Assembly (NCBI GenBank): GCA_905221605.1 | Contig: CAJNDS010000161.1 | Location: forward strand, 1-64,000 | DNA from: Symbiodinium natans | Taxonomy: Eukaryota > Sar > Dinophyceae > Suessiales > Symbiodiniaceae | Direction: 5' to 3' | DNA length: 64,000 bases | Shown: positions 33,398-43,142 of the stretch, in pieces | How positions within the stretch are numbered: the first letter of the stretch is position 1 | Layout of the letters: each line of letters opens with the position of its first letter | Program-made: the position numbers and the translations under genes | Notes under the pieces: model-generated | The model's database searches: none | The model's input: the letters and a program-made list of their open reading frames with translations, nothing else | Told to the model about the DNA's origin: nothing

Positions 33398-36300
33398 ATG
33401 AGACTCCCTGAGGAGCCGGCTCCACCACCACCGCCACCACCGCCACCACCACCAATTGGACCCTACGGAGTCCTGTGGCACGTGGCTACAGGCAGGGTCA
33501 ACAGCGAAGTCTTCGACGATCTGGGCGAGGCGCAAGAAAGGTTTGCAAAGCTTAAGGGTGGCCCGTATGCCGCAATGATGGCTGACAGCATGTTGAAGGA
33601 AATGCACTACTACGGAGGACTCTTGTTTCATGTTGTGACTGTGCTGTCCGCATCAAGTACTGAGACCCCGCAAGAGCATCTTGACACAAAGCCCGCCTTC
33701 CTGTAATTCTTGGCCTAACACCAGGGACCCCTTCTCAAATGAGATTACTTTGCCCATGGATGGCACTGCTTTGAGATCGTTGGCGATCTGGAAAACAGCG
33801 AGTGTGCTCTAACTGGAGAGCCTGTGTGAGTTCATGTGTGACCTCCCCCCTTTTGGCCGTGCCAGCTTTTTGAAACCCATCACGCGAGCATTGTTGTTGC
33901 AAATTGGGGCAGGGTGCTGCGCCACTCCCAACCTCCCCCGCTTTGTTAAGCCGCACAGGCGTGCTTAAAATCATACGCGTCTTTTTGAAAGGGAGAACAT
34001 TTTTTTTTGAGCATTTTTTTTGTTTTTTTTGGTGTTTATATATTTTTTTTATATTTTTTTGCTTGTTTTTTGCCTTTCTCATGGTTTCTGCCTATACTTT
34101 TCGCTTTCTGCTTTTCGCTTCGCTTTTGTATTTGCTTTTGCTTTGCAAATTGCTTGTCGCTTTTTGCCTCTCTATTTGCTTGTCGCTTTTTGCTTGTCGC
34201 TTTTTGCTTGTCGCTTTTGTTTTTGCTTTTGCTTTTACTTTTCCTGTTGCTTTTTCTTTTGGTTTCCTTTTGCTTCTGCTTCTGCTTTCACTTTTTCTCT
34301 TATATAGCTCTTTTTTGTGTCAGGTCATTTTTTTGCTTTCTGCTTTTGACGGTTGCTTTTGCTTTTCCATGTTTGCAGTATATCTAGTGTATGCATGTAG
34401 TGTATATGTATATCGTACTTATGTATAGAGAGACTCTATATGTATATAGTGTTATATACACATGTAGTATATCTAGTGTAGTTTTTTTGGTTCATAAGTC
34501 ATTTCTATGTAGTATATATAGTAGAGCATACATGAGATATGTATGATATATTGGCTATATAGACATATATATATATATATATGTATATGTATATATATAT
34601 ATAAATAAAAGATTTCACCACGTTGGATAAGTTCTACGCGAATCTTGAAGTTTCGCTCTTGGACGTAACCGAAAACCAGTTGTCTCCGCACGTTGTCCTT
34701 CAAACCGACTACATCATCGCGTATACTGATGGCTCATGCCCCAATAACCGTCAGGTCTCCTTTGATAATCCGGCAGGCTGGGGTTTTGTCCTCACGACCT
34801 TTCCACACGACTCCCACCCCCCTTTTGATTCTCACTGGGTTCCCTCCTGTGGGAAAGTACGATCTAACTCCCCAAACTCGGAGGTACCCTTGATTGGATC
34901 TAATAATACTGGAGCTTGTGGAATTATTTGACTATCTCCTGTATTACGCCAACTACCCTAGAGGCTCCCGCATCATAGTCTATACTGATTCCCAATATGC
35001 CCGTGACCTCCTATTGGGCAGTTCTATTCCAACTTCACACCCACAGCTTGTTCACCTAGCGCAACAATATTTTGTCGCTCTTCGCACGCAATATCACGTT
35101 GATTTAAGGAAGGTTCCGTCCCATGTAGGTATTCCCGGGAATGAAATTGCCGATAGACAGGCTAAACAAGGTATCTACACTCGTTCGACGTTGGGTAGAT
35201 TCAGTACTACTCCGGCTGCTAGTCTCTCTCCTCCTGATATGGGTTACAACTTCGACATATGGTCACATATGACAGTGGAGGCCCAAGATGAAACGTTTAC
35301 TAAACTCATGACCCAATCGCTAGCACTCGTACCGTGCCTTCCTCTTGCCGCAAAAAAGCCTTGGATATCTTCGCACACTCGCTTCCTCATCAAGACATTT
35401 CAACAGACTCATTACACGGACCTTTCCCAGCTGAAGCTCAACCGTAAACGAATAAAAAAGAGCGCTCGCAACGATAAAAAGCTGTTCATCTCAAATAACC
35501 TGTATACGGATTTCCACGTTAGTAACGTTAACCAGTGGCGTCACACCCGACAAATTAAATCTGAATTTCGTCCCCGTTCCACCGGCCTCTTCGACGTATC
35601 GGGCTCTTTAGTATCTAAAGATAAGCGAGCATCTACATTTGCGGATTATCTGGCCCAAAAGGTCTGGTTCTCCTCTTCCGACCCAGTTGTACCTGCCATC
35701 GCACAATACGACTCCTGATCCCACTATGGATCGCCCGTTTACCATGACGGACCTCGATCTAGCGTTGCGTAAGCTCAAACCCGGAAAATCTCCCGGGCCC
35801 AATGCCCTTCCTGGCGAACTCTATCGTCATGCTCCATATATAGTCAAGATGTATCTCCTAGATCACTATAACCAATGCTTTGAAACATGTACCGTTCCCT
35901 CTAGCTGGCTCTTTTCGGAAGTAGTAATGTTGGTCAAAGACCACAATAAGGATACCAGGCTCCGTTCCAACTACAGACCCATCTCGCTTACAAATATCTC
36001 CTACAAAATTGTTGCTTCGATGATACAGTCCAGGCTTCAGCAGTATATGGACAGTCGCCTCCGCTCTACTCAATTTGGTTTCCGCAAACACCGGTCTACG
36101 TCTCAGCCAATTCATGTACTCCGGCGCCTCATTGAGGTTTTTGAACGTCAGACTTCCTCCTTTCATGCCCTGTTTTTAGACTGGTCTAAAGCCTTTGATT
36201 CAGTCACTTTTGCTGCTATCCGCTCCTCTCTTGAGTATATGGGAGTCTCCCAACATTTACAACAGCTTATCATGTGTTTATATTCTGACCCGACTTTTGT

Positions 36301-38593
36301 AGTTAGGGATTCTTCTCGACGCTCTTCCATCTTCACTCAAACCAAAGGGCTTCGTCAGGGATGTCCGCTCTCCCCTTATTTGTTTAGTTTTGTGCTGACT
36401 CATCTATTTGCGGACGTGGAATCTAAATATCAAGAAATTTATGGACAGATAGCAGGAGTATTCCAAGTCCCCTACCCTCTATGGGATTTAGAGTATGCTG
36501 ATGACACAGTTTTACTCTCCTGCTCTGCCTCGCAATTAGATCGTCTCCTCCACCTTGTTCAATATTATGGGGCCCAAAGAGGCCTCCATCTTAATGAAGA
36601 TAAATGTGAACATCTCCGCCTGAACTCAGAGCAGCGGGTACATTACGCACCCAATCCCAGTCGGCTATGTGCATGCCCACATTGTGGTGGGGACATACCA
36701 CAAGGCTCGCCCATACCTCTAGCTTCTGAGGTTAAATATTTGGGAGCATACTTGGATAACGACTGCTCCCATGATAAGCACCTACGTTACCGCATTTCGC
36801 AGGCGGTTTCTGCTGCTAAAAAGCTCAAACCTCTAATGTCTCATTCGTGCCTGCCTCCATCCTGGAAACTTCTCGTCTACCGATCCATAATACAGTCAAT
36901 ACTTATGTACTCAATGGAAAGTGTACAACTTTCCCCAGCCCAGCTAATACATCTTGATTCTATTTACTACAAACAGGTTCGAAGAATCTTTAAAGTTAAA
37001 TCCTCCTTTTACCATCGGGTTATCGAACCTACAGAGGCAGACTGCTCCAATCAGTACCTCGCAGATCTTGCTTTTTCCTCACGACGTGTCCAACCGCCCT
37101 CTCAGGTCTACTCCCATCAGCGTTTGCAACTGTTTGGACACCTCCTAAGACACCGAGATTCCCTTGAATATGCTTCCACCTTCCAGGCCGCTACAGCGTA
37201 CAGACATGTCACAGGTCACAACAGACGCGGTCGACCCCGAGTACATTGGAGTGAATCCTGTATGACGGAGGCATCCTCCCGTCTCTCCCACCTGAATCGG
37301 ATGCAGCTCCAGCGCATACCAATCTTGCTCATAGTTTCTTTTCTATTCCGTCGGCGGAACATGTCCGGCACAGCCATTCTTCCGTTTCCTTGGTCCATAT
37401 GGACAACACCCTACTTTACAGGCAGGTTGCTAAAGCTGCTCTAGATCGTTCGGTTTGGTCTCAGGTTCTACACAAACCTCCTAGACCACTGACTAAAGGG
37501 CGTGCGAATTCCTAGTTCCAGAAACCTAAGACCCTGAAAGCTGCCTTCTTAAGATGCGGTTTCACCAGCTCTTCTGACGATGGCCGTCTAGTTACTTACC
37601 ATGGTTTATTAGCTTTGTTGTTTCTTTTTCGTGACAAGTGGCCTTTTTCAGAAGTAATCAATCAGTTTTCTCACATGCCGGTGCCGATGGGCACGACGCA
37701 GTGCCTCGCGCAGTCCAAAAAAAAATATACAGTATATAACGGTATCCGTTATAATAGTATGAGAATAAGGTAAAGAATGCACGCAGATTCTCATAATATT
37801 ATAATACGGGGGCTTCTTCATTCCTTTCCTAATTTTGCTTGTTGTTCAATTGAGTTCATGCGTCATTCATATCTTCACTCCTTATAACTCAATTAAACAA
37901 GCAAAATAGGAGAAATGGAATGAAGAATCCAGTAAAATAGTATTACGGGCGAGTGAAAAGATCTTATGTTCGCCCGTACTACGTTCATAATATTATAAAA
38001 GCCCCTGTGATTTTAGTATTCTTATAGGGTTTTTTACTAATAATGGAGGTTTTCCTCGGAAAACACCAAGAAAATGAGCACCGGTAGTAAAACCCAAGTT
38101 CCAAGAAACCAACTCCCAAATTAATTCTACGGTCGTACCTGCGTGAGTTCATGTGTGACCTCAGCCTTGAAGACCGTCCGGGCTACTTAAGCAAGCCGCT
38201 CTCTCTGTAGGGGCTGGTGAAAGTCTTGCGCTGCTTTGGAGCTAAGTGCTACCAGACCTTCGAGATTTTCAGGAGATCATGTCAAGAGCGAGATGAAGGA
38301 GTTCTGGAAAAAGCTCAAGGCACGCGTGTTTCTGAGTTCGAGTCTGAACTTTTGACCTTGGCTTTGGGCAGGCATCTGTTGGTCCTTATTGGGTTCTGTG
38401 GCACATCGACCGAGAGAAAGTGAAAGGAGAGCACTTTGGAAGCTATGGTGAAGCCCAAGCGAAGTATGATGAGATGGATGGTGGACCGTATGCCACGATT
38501 CTGGCTGACAGCAAGTTCAAAGAGATGAAATACTATGGACAACGCTCGTGCCAGGGTGCGCTGAAAGAGTTCTGGCAGCATGAGCAGGCCTGA
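33398..38593 (+). CDS. Small protein with two copies of an unrecognised GPY-VLWH domain (three exons)
   Basis: Exons 33398-33617, 38273-38319 and 38372-38593 join in phase to a 162-residue protein. The start chosen is the ATG before RLPEEPAP and a run of prolines; the frame is open further upstream, so more exons are possible. Two copies of a domain follow. Copy 1 has GPYGVLWHVATGRV, GEAQ, GGPYAAMMADSMLKEMHYYG and KEFWKKLK. Copy 2 has GPYWVLWHIDREKV, GEAQ, GGPYATILADSKFKEMKYYG and KEFWQHEQA, then a stop. Borders are AG|GA (donor) with AG|GA (acceptor), and AAG|GCA with CAG|GCA, so each intron is bounded by a short direct repeat. Intron 1 (33618-38272) is enlarged by a retroelement. I do not recognise the domain family; function unknown. 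Confidence 0.75.
33821..33845 (+). repeat. Left copy of 25-bp direct repeat flanking a retroelement
   Basis: This 25-mer, with core GTGAGTTCATGTGTGACCTC, recurs at 38138-38162 with one difference (T for C at the fifth base). The copies bracket the 4.3-kb retroelement inside intron 1 of the GPY-VLWH gene, as expected of a target-site duplication. Its length is unusual but within the range seen for non-LTR elements. Confidence 0.65.
33850..33985 (+). repeat. Dispersed repeat related to the 53-kb minisatellite
   Basis: CCCATCACGCGAGCATTG, GTTGCAAATTGGGG, GCTGCGCC and CAACCTCCCCCGCTTTG follow in the same order and spacing as in the units at 53010-53530. It occupies the 5' end of the retroelement. 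Confidence 0.65.
34003..34610 (+). repeat. T-rich TTTTGC microsatellite followed by TA-rich tract
   Basis: Poly-T and TTTTGCTTTTGC-type runs (34003-34370) lead into TATATATGTATATG sequence (34380-34610). AGTATATCTAGTGTA appears twice in the second part (about 34377 and 34469). It is the leader of the retroelement and could act as promoter or untranslated region, but nothing specific is visible. Confidence 0.6.
34623..35718 (+). CDS. RNase H and linker of the retroelement, interrupted by a frameshift
   Basis: Frame 1 (34623-34931) starts with MDKFYANLEV and carries the first RNase H aspartate in AYTDGSCPNN. At about 34910 the reading passes to another frame (34894-35718) that supplies the glutamate (LELVELFDYLLYY), the third acid (VYTDSQYARDLL) and the final His/Asp motif (VPSHVGIPGNEIADRQA). 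SNNTG in frame 1 should run straight into ELVE in frame 2, so a small indel has broken the gene, or a frameshift is used. All catalytic residues are present across the two frames. After RNase H comes a basic linker and ASTFADYLAQKVWF, typical of the region just before reverse transcriptase. RNase H normally follows RT, so this order is unusual. Confidence 0.75.
35639..37444 (+). CDS. Reverse transcriptase of the retroelement
   Basis: The frame of about 600 residues overlaps the preceding one by 80 bases in a different phase; the usable start is uncertain (first in-frame ATG 35639). It has the ordered RT blocks: KLKPGKSPGPNALPGEL, NYRPISLTN, QFGFRKHRST, the first catalytic aspartate in LFLDWSKAFDSV (D181), GLRQGCPLSPYLF and the YADD active site (286-289). 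A CxxC pair follows (CACPHCGG), then a C-terminal region with LFGHLLRHRD and RRGRPRVHW, common after RT in several LINE-like clades. RT copies the element's RNA at the target site. The last 40 residues probably run out of frame. Clade not assigned. Confidence 0.88.
   Translation: MRIIWPKRSGSPLPTQLYLPSHNTTPDPTMDRPFTMTDLDLALRKLKPGKSPGPNALPGELYRHAPYIVKMYLLDHYNQCFETCTVPSSWLFSEVVMLVKDHNKDTRLRSNYRPISLTNISYKIVASMIQSRLQQYMDSRLRSTQFGFRKHRSTSQPIHVLRRLIEVFERQTSSFHALFLDWSKAFDSVTFAAIRSSLEYMGVSQHLQQLIMCLYSDPTFVVRDSSRRSSIFTQTKGLRQGCPLSPYLFSFVLTHLFADVESKYQEIYGQIAGVFQVPYPLWDLEYADDTVLLSCSASQLDRLLHLVQYYGAQRGLHLNEDKCEHLRLNSEQRVHYAPNPSRLCACPHCGGDIPQGSPIPLASEVKYLGAYLDNDCSHDKHLRYRISQAVSAAKKLKPLMSHSCLPPSWKLLVYRSIIQSILMYSMESVQLSPAQLIHLDSIYYKQVRRIFKVKSSFYHRVIEPTEADCSNQYLADLAFSSRRVQPPSQVYSHQRLQLFGHLLRHRDSLEYASTFQAATAYRHVTGHNRRGRPRVHWSESCMTEASSRLSHLNRMQLQRIPILLIVSFLFRRRNMSGTAILPFPWSIWTTPYFTGRLLKLL
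37748..37978 (+). repeat. Three consecutive hairpins in the retroelement 3' region
   Basis: Hairpin 1 pairs 37748-37766 with 37787-37807 (ATGAGAAT...ATTCTCAT core). Hairpin 2 pairs about 37813-37854 with 37888-37927, arms of about 40 bases with a few mismatches (TTTTGCTTGTT / AACAAGCAAAA core). Hairpin 3 pairs 37944-37952 with 37970-37978 exactly (TACGGGCGA / TCGCCCGTA). They may be recognised by the element's own RT, or be a nested foldback insertion. Confidence 0.7.
38138..38162 (+). repeat. Right copy of 25-bp direct repeat flanking the retroelement
   Basis: Pairs with 33821-33845 with one mismatch. Host intron sequence resumes after it, and the acceptor of the next exon lies 110 bases downstream. 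Confidence 0.65.
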
Positions 38594-38808
38594 GTTTAAA
38601 CAGCGCAACTCGCGTTCACGGCAAGCAGTGCAGACGTCCCGCAGCAGGAATGTCGCAGCATGGAAGTGACAGCGATCAAGATAAAGCAGAGCAGCCCGGC
38701 TGGTTCTAGTGGTACTGTTCGGTCCATTTTACTTCCGCACCATCGCGTAAGTCTGCGGCTGGCGGGGTCGTTGTGGACTGTGTGATTGCTCCTTACTGCT
38801 CGTCAGGT

Positions 38809-41179
38809 GGGCAATGTCTGCATGTTGAATTTGTCCGAGCCGACGTGCCAAGAGATGGAGACGAAGGAAACAATGAAACGTTCATCTTGCGACCGCGTGA
38901 GGCTGATTGTGGAATGGTAAATGCTCCGCATCGCCTGCCTCAGAAGTGCCAGTTAGTCGTCAAAGTTTCGAGTTGTTGAAATGGGGGGCGCATGGGGTGG
39001 CCGTTCGTCTAGTTTCGCTTTGGACCCGTATCAATCGGAACAGATGACCAGACGCCTGCTAGCTCAGGGACCTCGGCGGAGTTAAAAGTTCAGGGTGTGG
39101 GTTGACTTCCATGGCAAGCACATGGCGACTCTGGTCTTGAGGTTGTGCAGCAAATCCGCGGGGCGCAAAGCGATCACTTGCTGGGCGTGCAATTTGTGAC
39201 AAACCATGGCCGCGAGTCTGTCGTTTATGGAGACGACAGCAAGGGCAGGAAGTTTGCGTTTAAGGCTCGCTTTGCAATTGCGATTTCCCTTGCAGCTGTC
39301 AGTAACGTTTCACGAAAGCTTAGCGACATTACTTGTTGATGGATCACGCAGTTCAGGCGAAGCCCGGCCAGTTCGTTGCCGGTTTGCTCCTTGCTTCTGG
39401 AGCTTGTCCGCGGATTACGGGGCTGTCAGGGTGCCGAATGCAGGCTATCGATCCTTCCCTCAAGTTGCAAGACTGGATGGGAAGCAAGGGCGTTTGTGAT
39501 CGCTGGGGGGCCATCTCGGTGCGCTCTGGATGCCAGTGCAAGGTCGGCCACAGGACTTCTCAGAGGTGTGGTTGGGCCTTCCCCGAAGGCACTGTGTTCA
39601 CTCCAAGGAAAGGCAATTGCGAGCCACAGTTTTGCAGTTGGTGGTTTGACTCTTGCAAATGCAAATCTACTGGCGTTATATTCCAAGAAGCAGACCACGG
39701 GCGTTTGCCAACCACAGATGTTGGCATTGCGGCCGTTGATTTCTGTTCTCGGCTCTTTGAAGAGGTAACCAAGCAGGAGTTGGAGAATGGGAATGTCGAA
39801 TATGGACAGGCGCACATAAATCTTGGATCTTTGCCGCAAAAACTAGGAGGCAGCGTCAACCGATCCTTGGAGGACCATAACGCAGAGCAGTACTGCGAAG
39901 CAGCATTGTCTGGAAGGAACGGAAGGACGGGTGCTCGCCTTGCAGTGGACCAACTTCTCCACCACGTGAGTGACCAGCAGCCCACCACAACGAAAGCACC
40001 GCCGCGATACGCAGAGATTGTGAAGATTGAGGAGGAGCCCGAAGAGGACAATTCAGACACGTCCTCCTGGCAACACTCGCTTGGAGAGGTCTGCCGAGAG
40101 GAGTGTAAGGAGATTCTAGCTGCTGTCAAAGAAGAGAGCCGGAATATCCTCATTCAGGAGGTGACACGCGTTGAGCCGTTTGAGTCGACATGCTCCGATT
40201 TTGTAGTCAAGCGGGTGGAAGCACACTTGATGGGCTGTTGTGAGAAGGCTTGCGGATGGAATGGCAAGGCGTGCACCTATTGGCCATTCATGAAGCAGCC
40301 ATCAAAAGTCCGATGGCATCAAGAATGCTGCTCTGAGTGGCCTGGCGAGTGATTGGCACGCTTTCGTTGTTCTGAGCAGGCTGCCTAGATATATAATTTG
40401 AGGTGGCAAGCCTTCCTGGTCTTCTTTTGTTGATTTTCCTCCCGAGGTGGAATACGATTCGCTTCTCGGACCGCGAGATCATGTGTGATAGCGTGCTCCC
40501 GAAAGAGAAGCGCACCCTCATGGAGCTGATCGATGCAGCCGCAAAAAACAAGGGCCAGGCCTCTGAACTTGGACAAGATCTGAGGCTCTTATGGACGGAG
40601 CTGGGTGCCAAATCTCGGTTTGGCAAAATCGCCTGGGCAAACCCAAACGAAGAAGTTGATCCGGATTTCCTCGCCACACAGCCTCTCACTGTGAAGGAGG
40701 GCATTGACCTGAAATTTTGGGAGATCAAGTTCATCCCTCGATCCGCGTTGTTCCAGCTGAATGCCCACTCAGCTCAAACAGCTGGCGCTGGCTGTGATGG
40801 GCTGTGGAGCATCGGGTGCGGCGACGTTGTAAACAGCGTTGAGGAGGACTGTGTAGAGACGAACAAGTGGTACGAGCTTCCAGGTGGTGAGCATGAAGTG
40901 TTCAAGAGTGCATGGGCTTTTTCAGACCTCACGGGGGCGAAGGATCCGATCAAGTGCAACCAGGAGTTCGTCAAGTACAAGGGAAAGAAGTACAACAACA
41001 AAGATGTCGTGACTGTGACCTTTGAGATGGAATCCAGGACATGCAGACTTTTCCATAGCCCCAAACAAGAAGATGCGATCAAGTTGGATTCGTTACTGAA
41101 GACAGCGAAGGCACACACTGAAGACGATGATATCGACGACGACTTGTTGGAGAAGGTCTTCATTGGGAAGGAGGCCTGA
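38809..41179 (+). CDS. Cys-rich, partly jacalin-like extracellular protein(s), exons only
   Basis: Coding blocks in one direction. 38809-38918 lies between CGTCAG|GTG and TG|GTAAATG (VGNVCMLNLSEPTCQEMETK). 39132-39273 reads LLGVQFVTNHGRESVVYG then KGRKFAFKA, resembling a strand pair of a jacalin-type lectin. 39345-40352 continues with ITGLSGCRMQAID, then a Cys cluster (GCQCKVGH, CSWWFDSCKCKS) and an acidic linker (IEEEPEEDNSDTSS). About 40450-41179 has CGDVVNSVEEDCVETN and an acidic end DDDIDDDLLEKVF. The last two blocks are in different frames, so at least one intron lies near 40270-40450. Whether this is one gene or two is unclear. Jacalin domains bind sugars; the match here is by eye only. 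Confidence 0.5.
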
Positions 41180-42528
41180 CAGTCTCTTCAATATGGCTTT
41201 GCAAAAGGAGGCCTGAGCAGCTGCTGGAACAAAATCTCGCGACGTGTGAGCATCCTTGCATCGCTGGCTGCTGATAGCGAACAACTGAGGAGACATTGTA
41301 AGGCACTGCACCACGAATGATTCCACAGGAGGGGTCCTTTACCCACTCCTTCCCGTGCACACCACTGGAGTTCGATTTCTCGAGCGTGATTTGAGCAATG
41401 ATCACCTGTAGCGGAATGCCCGAGGATCCCAAGCCGTAATCCACATACTGCAAATCACAACAGCAACTATATAGGTTGCAGTGTCGCAGTTTGGGTTCCC
41501 ATTGTGTGGGCTTGTAGCATGTGTTTGTAAAGCTTCAAGCGATGTGCAGATGTTGAATCAACAGCCCGATATGGGTATTTTCGATAATTGTGTTACTCTA
41601 TTCATTCGGCGCTGACTGTGGATAGCCGCTAAACTAGGACTCAAGAATATTGTTATAAACAGTACCAACATTAAACATGGAACTATGCCAAGATGTTGCT
41701 TTCTATTGTGCTTCCCAGTCCCCGATAAACTATGGACACTATCAGGTTCATCAGCGATGTTACTTTACCAAAAGGTGCCGTTTCTTATTGTGTATATGAC
41801 CACGTTAAATGTGAAGGAACCGCCACTTTCCAATAGCTTTGCTGCCACTGTTCTAGATGAAGTCAAGTTCAGATGTCATTGGTTTGTTAACTTTGTCTTG
41901 ATGAAATGACACCAGCGAGACCAGAAGCAAACAACGCACGCAACTGAGAGCCAGGCATACGTTGAACATAGTTGCGCACTGTCTGATGCCTGATGGCTGC
42001 CTGGGTGCATCGAGACAGTGGAGCCTCCTTCACCCCCTTTTCAAAGATCACGCCCCTCCCTGCTTTGCTTGATGTTATGTTGTTCTTTTGCGGGGCTGCT
42101 GCCGAGCATTGCGGCTGAGCAGATCTTTCGTCAGACCACGTCAGCGCATTGAGCCATGGAGCGTGAGTGAAAGTAACTGCAGGATCTTTCGCCTGAACAT
42201 CCAAACATAGTATCTCTTGCTACTTTTTGTTTTCTGAGTCTTAATCAAATCTGCGCTTGTGCCTGAGCTTGCCTCCTGTTGGAGGCCAGCTTGATGTTGT
42301 TGTTGTCCCAACATGCAAGCTTCACAGGCCAAATTTTGTGTGAGTTCCCGGGCCTTAGCCCGAAACCCCAAACCCCAATCCAAAAGCCAAGGGTGGGCAC
42401 GGGAAGCTTTAGTCAACAGAGATGGTGGGACATTTCTCAACCACGTGTTTAATGCAGAAAGGTCATGGCGATGGTCGACCGGCTCGAGGACGACGACGTG
42501 GCATGGCGCCGGCATGTGATTGTCTCAG
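41180..42528. other. No firmly supported gene
   Basis: A minus-strand frame at 41160-41453 (MQYVDYGLGSSGIPLQVIIA start) has protein-like composition but no family and no splice support. The rest has only short frames. Confidence 0.3.
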
Positions 42529-43142
42529 GGTTGCCAGCGGCGCAGCTACTTTTGTTTGTTTGCCCAAAGGCTTGCCTTATGCGCAGTGTTGTTTTGATGG
42601 GTTGCCCACTTCGATGCATTCGCCAGTTGCCGACGTTGCCGAGGCACTGATGGAAATCGATCCTTGCGAGGCTGTCCAAACCTTGGCAGAACATTGCAAG
42701 GCGCGTTTCGTTTCATGTCGCACCTTGAGAACCGCTTATCTCAGGAGCCACAGTCCTTGACCAAGATGGATCGACCCGACGAGATTACCGCAGTCAGTGC
42801 ATCTGGCGTTTCTTTGCTGCAGGCATGCACACGTGATCACCACAGTCCACAGATTCATTTGCAATGCTGCGTTCTCCGCCCTGTGCACTTCTCAAGGTGG
42901 ACGAGGTAGACAGGGACGAGAAATGTGAAACGGAGCTTCAGTTTGACTCCGCCTCCGATGAGCTCGTGCAGACCGACTCGAGCCCTCTTGCAAAGGTTGA
43001 GCAGGACGTGCACCGAGAAAGAGAGCAGTCGGAAGCAACCCGAGCCGAGTCGCCGGAGTCGTTGAATGTTGAGTCCACGGATGATTCTGTCCACGCGACG
43101 AACGACGGCCCAACGTGCCTTGGTGTTCGTGTAGCCGTGTAG
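42529..43142 (+). CDS. Unknown protein with acidic C-terminus (two exons)
   Basis: Exon 42529-42700 opens after GTCTCAG (VASGAATFVCLPKGLPYAQC, then a helical LMEIDPCEAVQTLAEHCK) and ends AAG|GCG, a GC donor. Exon 42897-43142 opens after CTCAAG (VDEVDRDEKCETELQF) and is rich in Glu, Ser and Asp up to a stop after GVRVAV. Both borders are phase 0. An extra exon in between is possible. Function not recognised. Confidence 0.4.

Larger units (their letters stand above)
33846..38137 (+). mobile_element. Non-LTR-like retroelement with RNase H ahead of reverse transcriptase
   Basis: The element lies between 25-bp direct repeats. Order: a segment related to the 53-kb minisatellite (33850-33985); a T-rich (TTTTGC)n tract (34003-34370); a TA-rich stretch (34380-34610); an RNase H frame (34623-35718, with a break); a reverse transcriptase frame (35639-37444); and a 3' region with three hairpins (37748-37978). 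There is no poly-A tail and no obvious LTR. Its base composition and A/T-ending codons differ clearly from the GC-rich neighbouring exons. No AP or REL-type endonuclease could be identified by eye. It is in the same orientation as its host gene. Confidence 0.75.

Noticed and set aside
33904-34428. Phe/Leu-rich 'membrane protein' frames
   Set aside because: They are the translation of the T-rich (TTTTGC)n tract.
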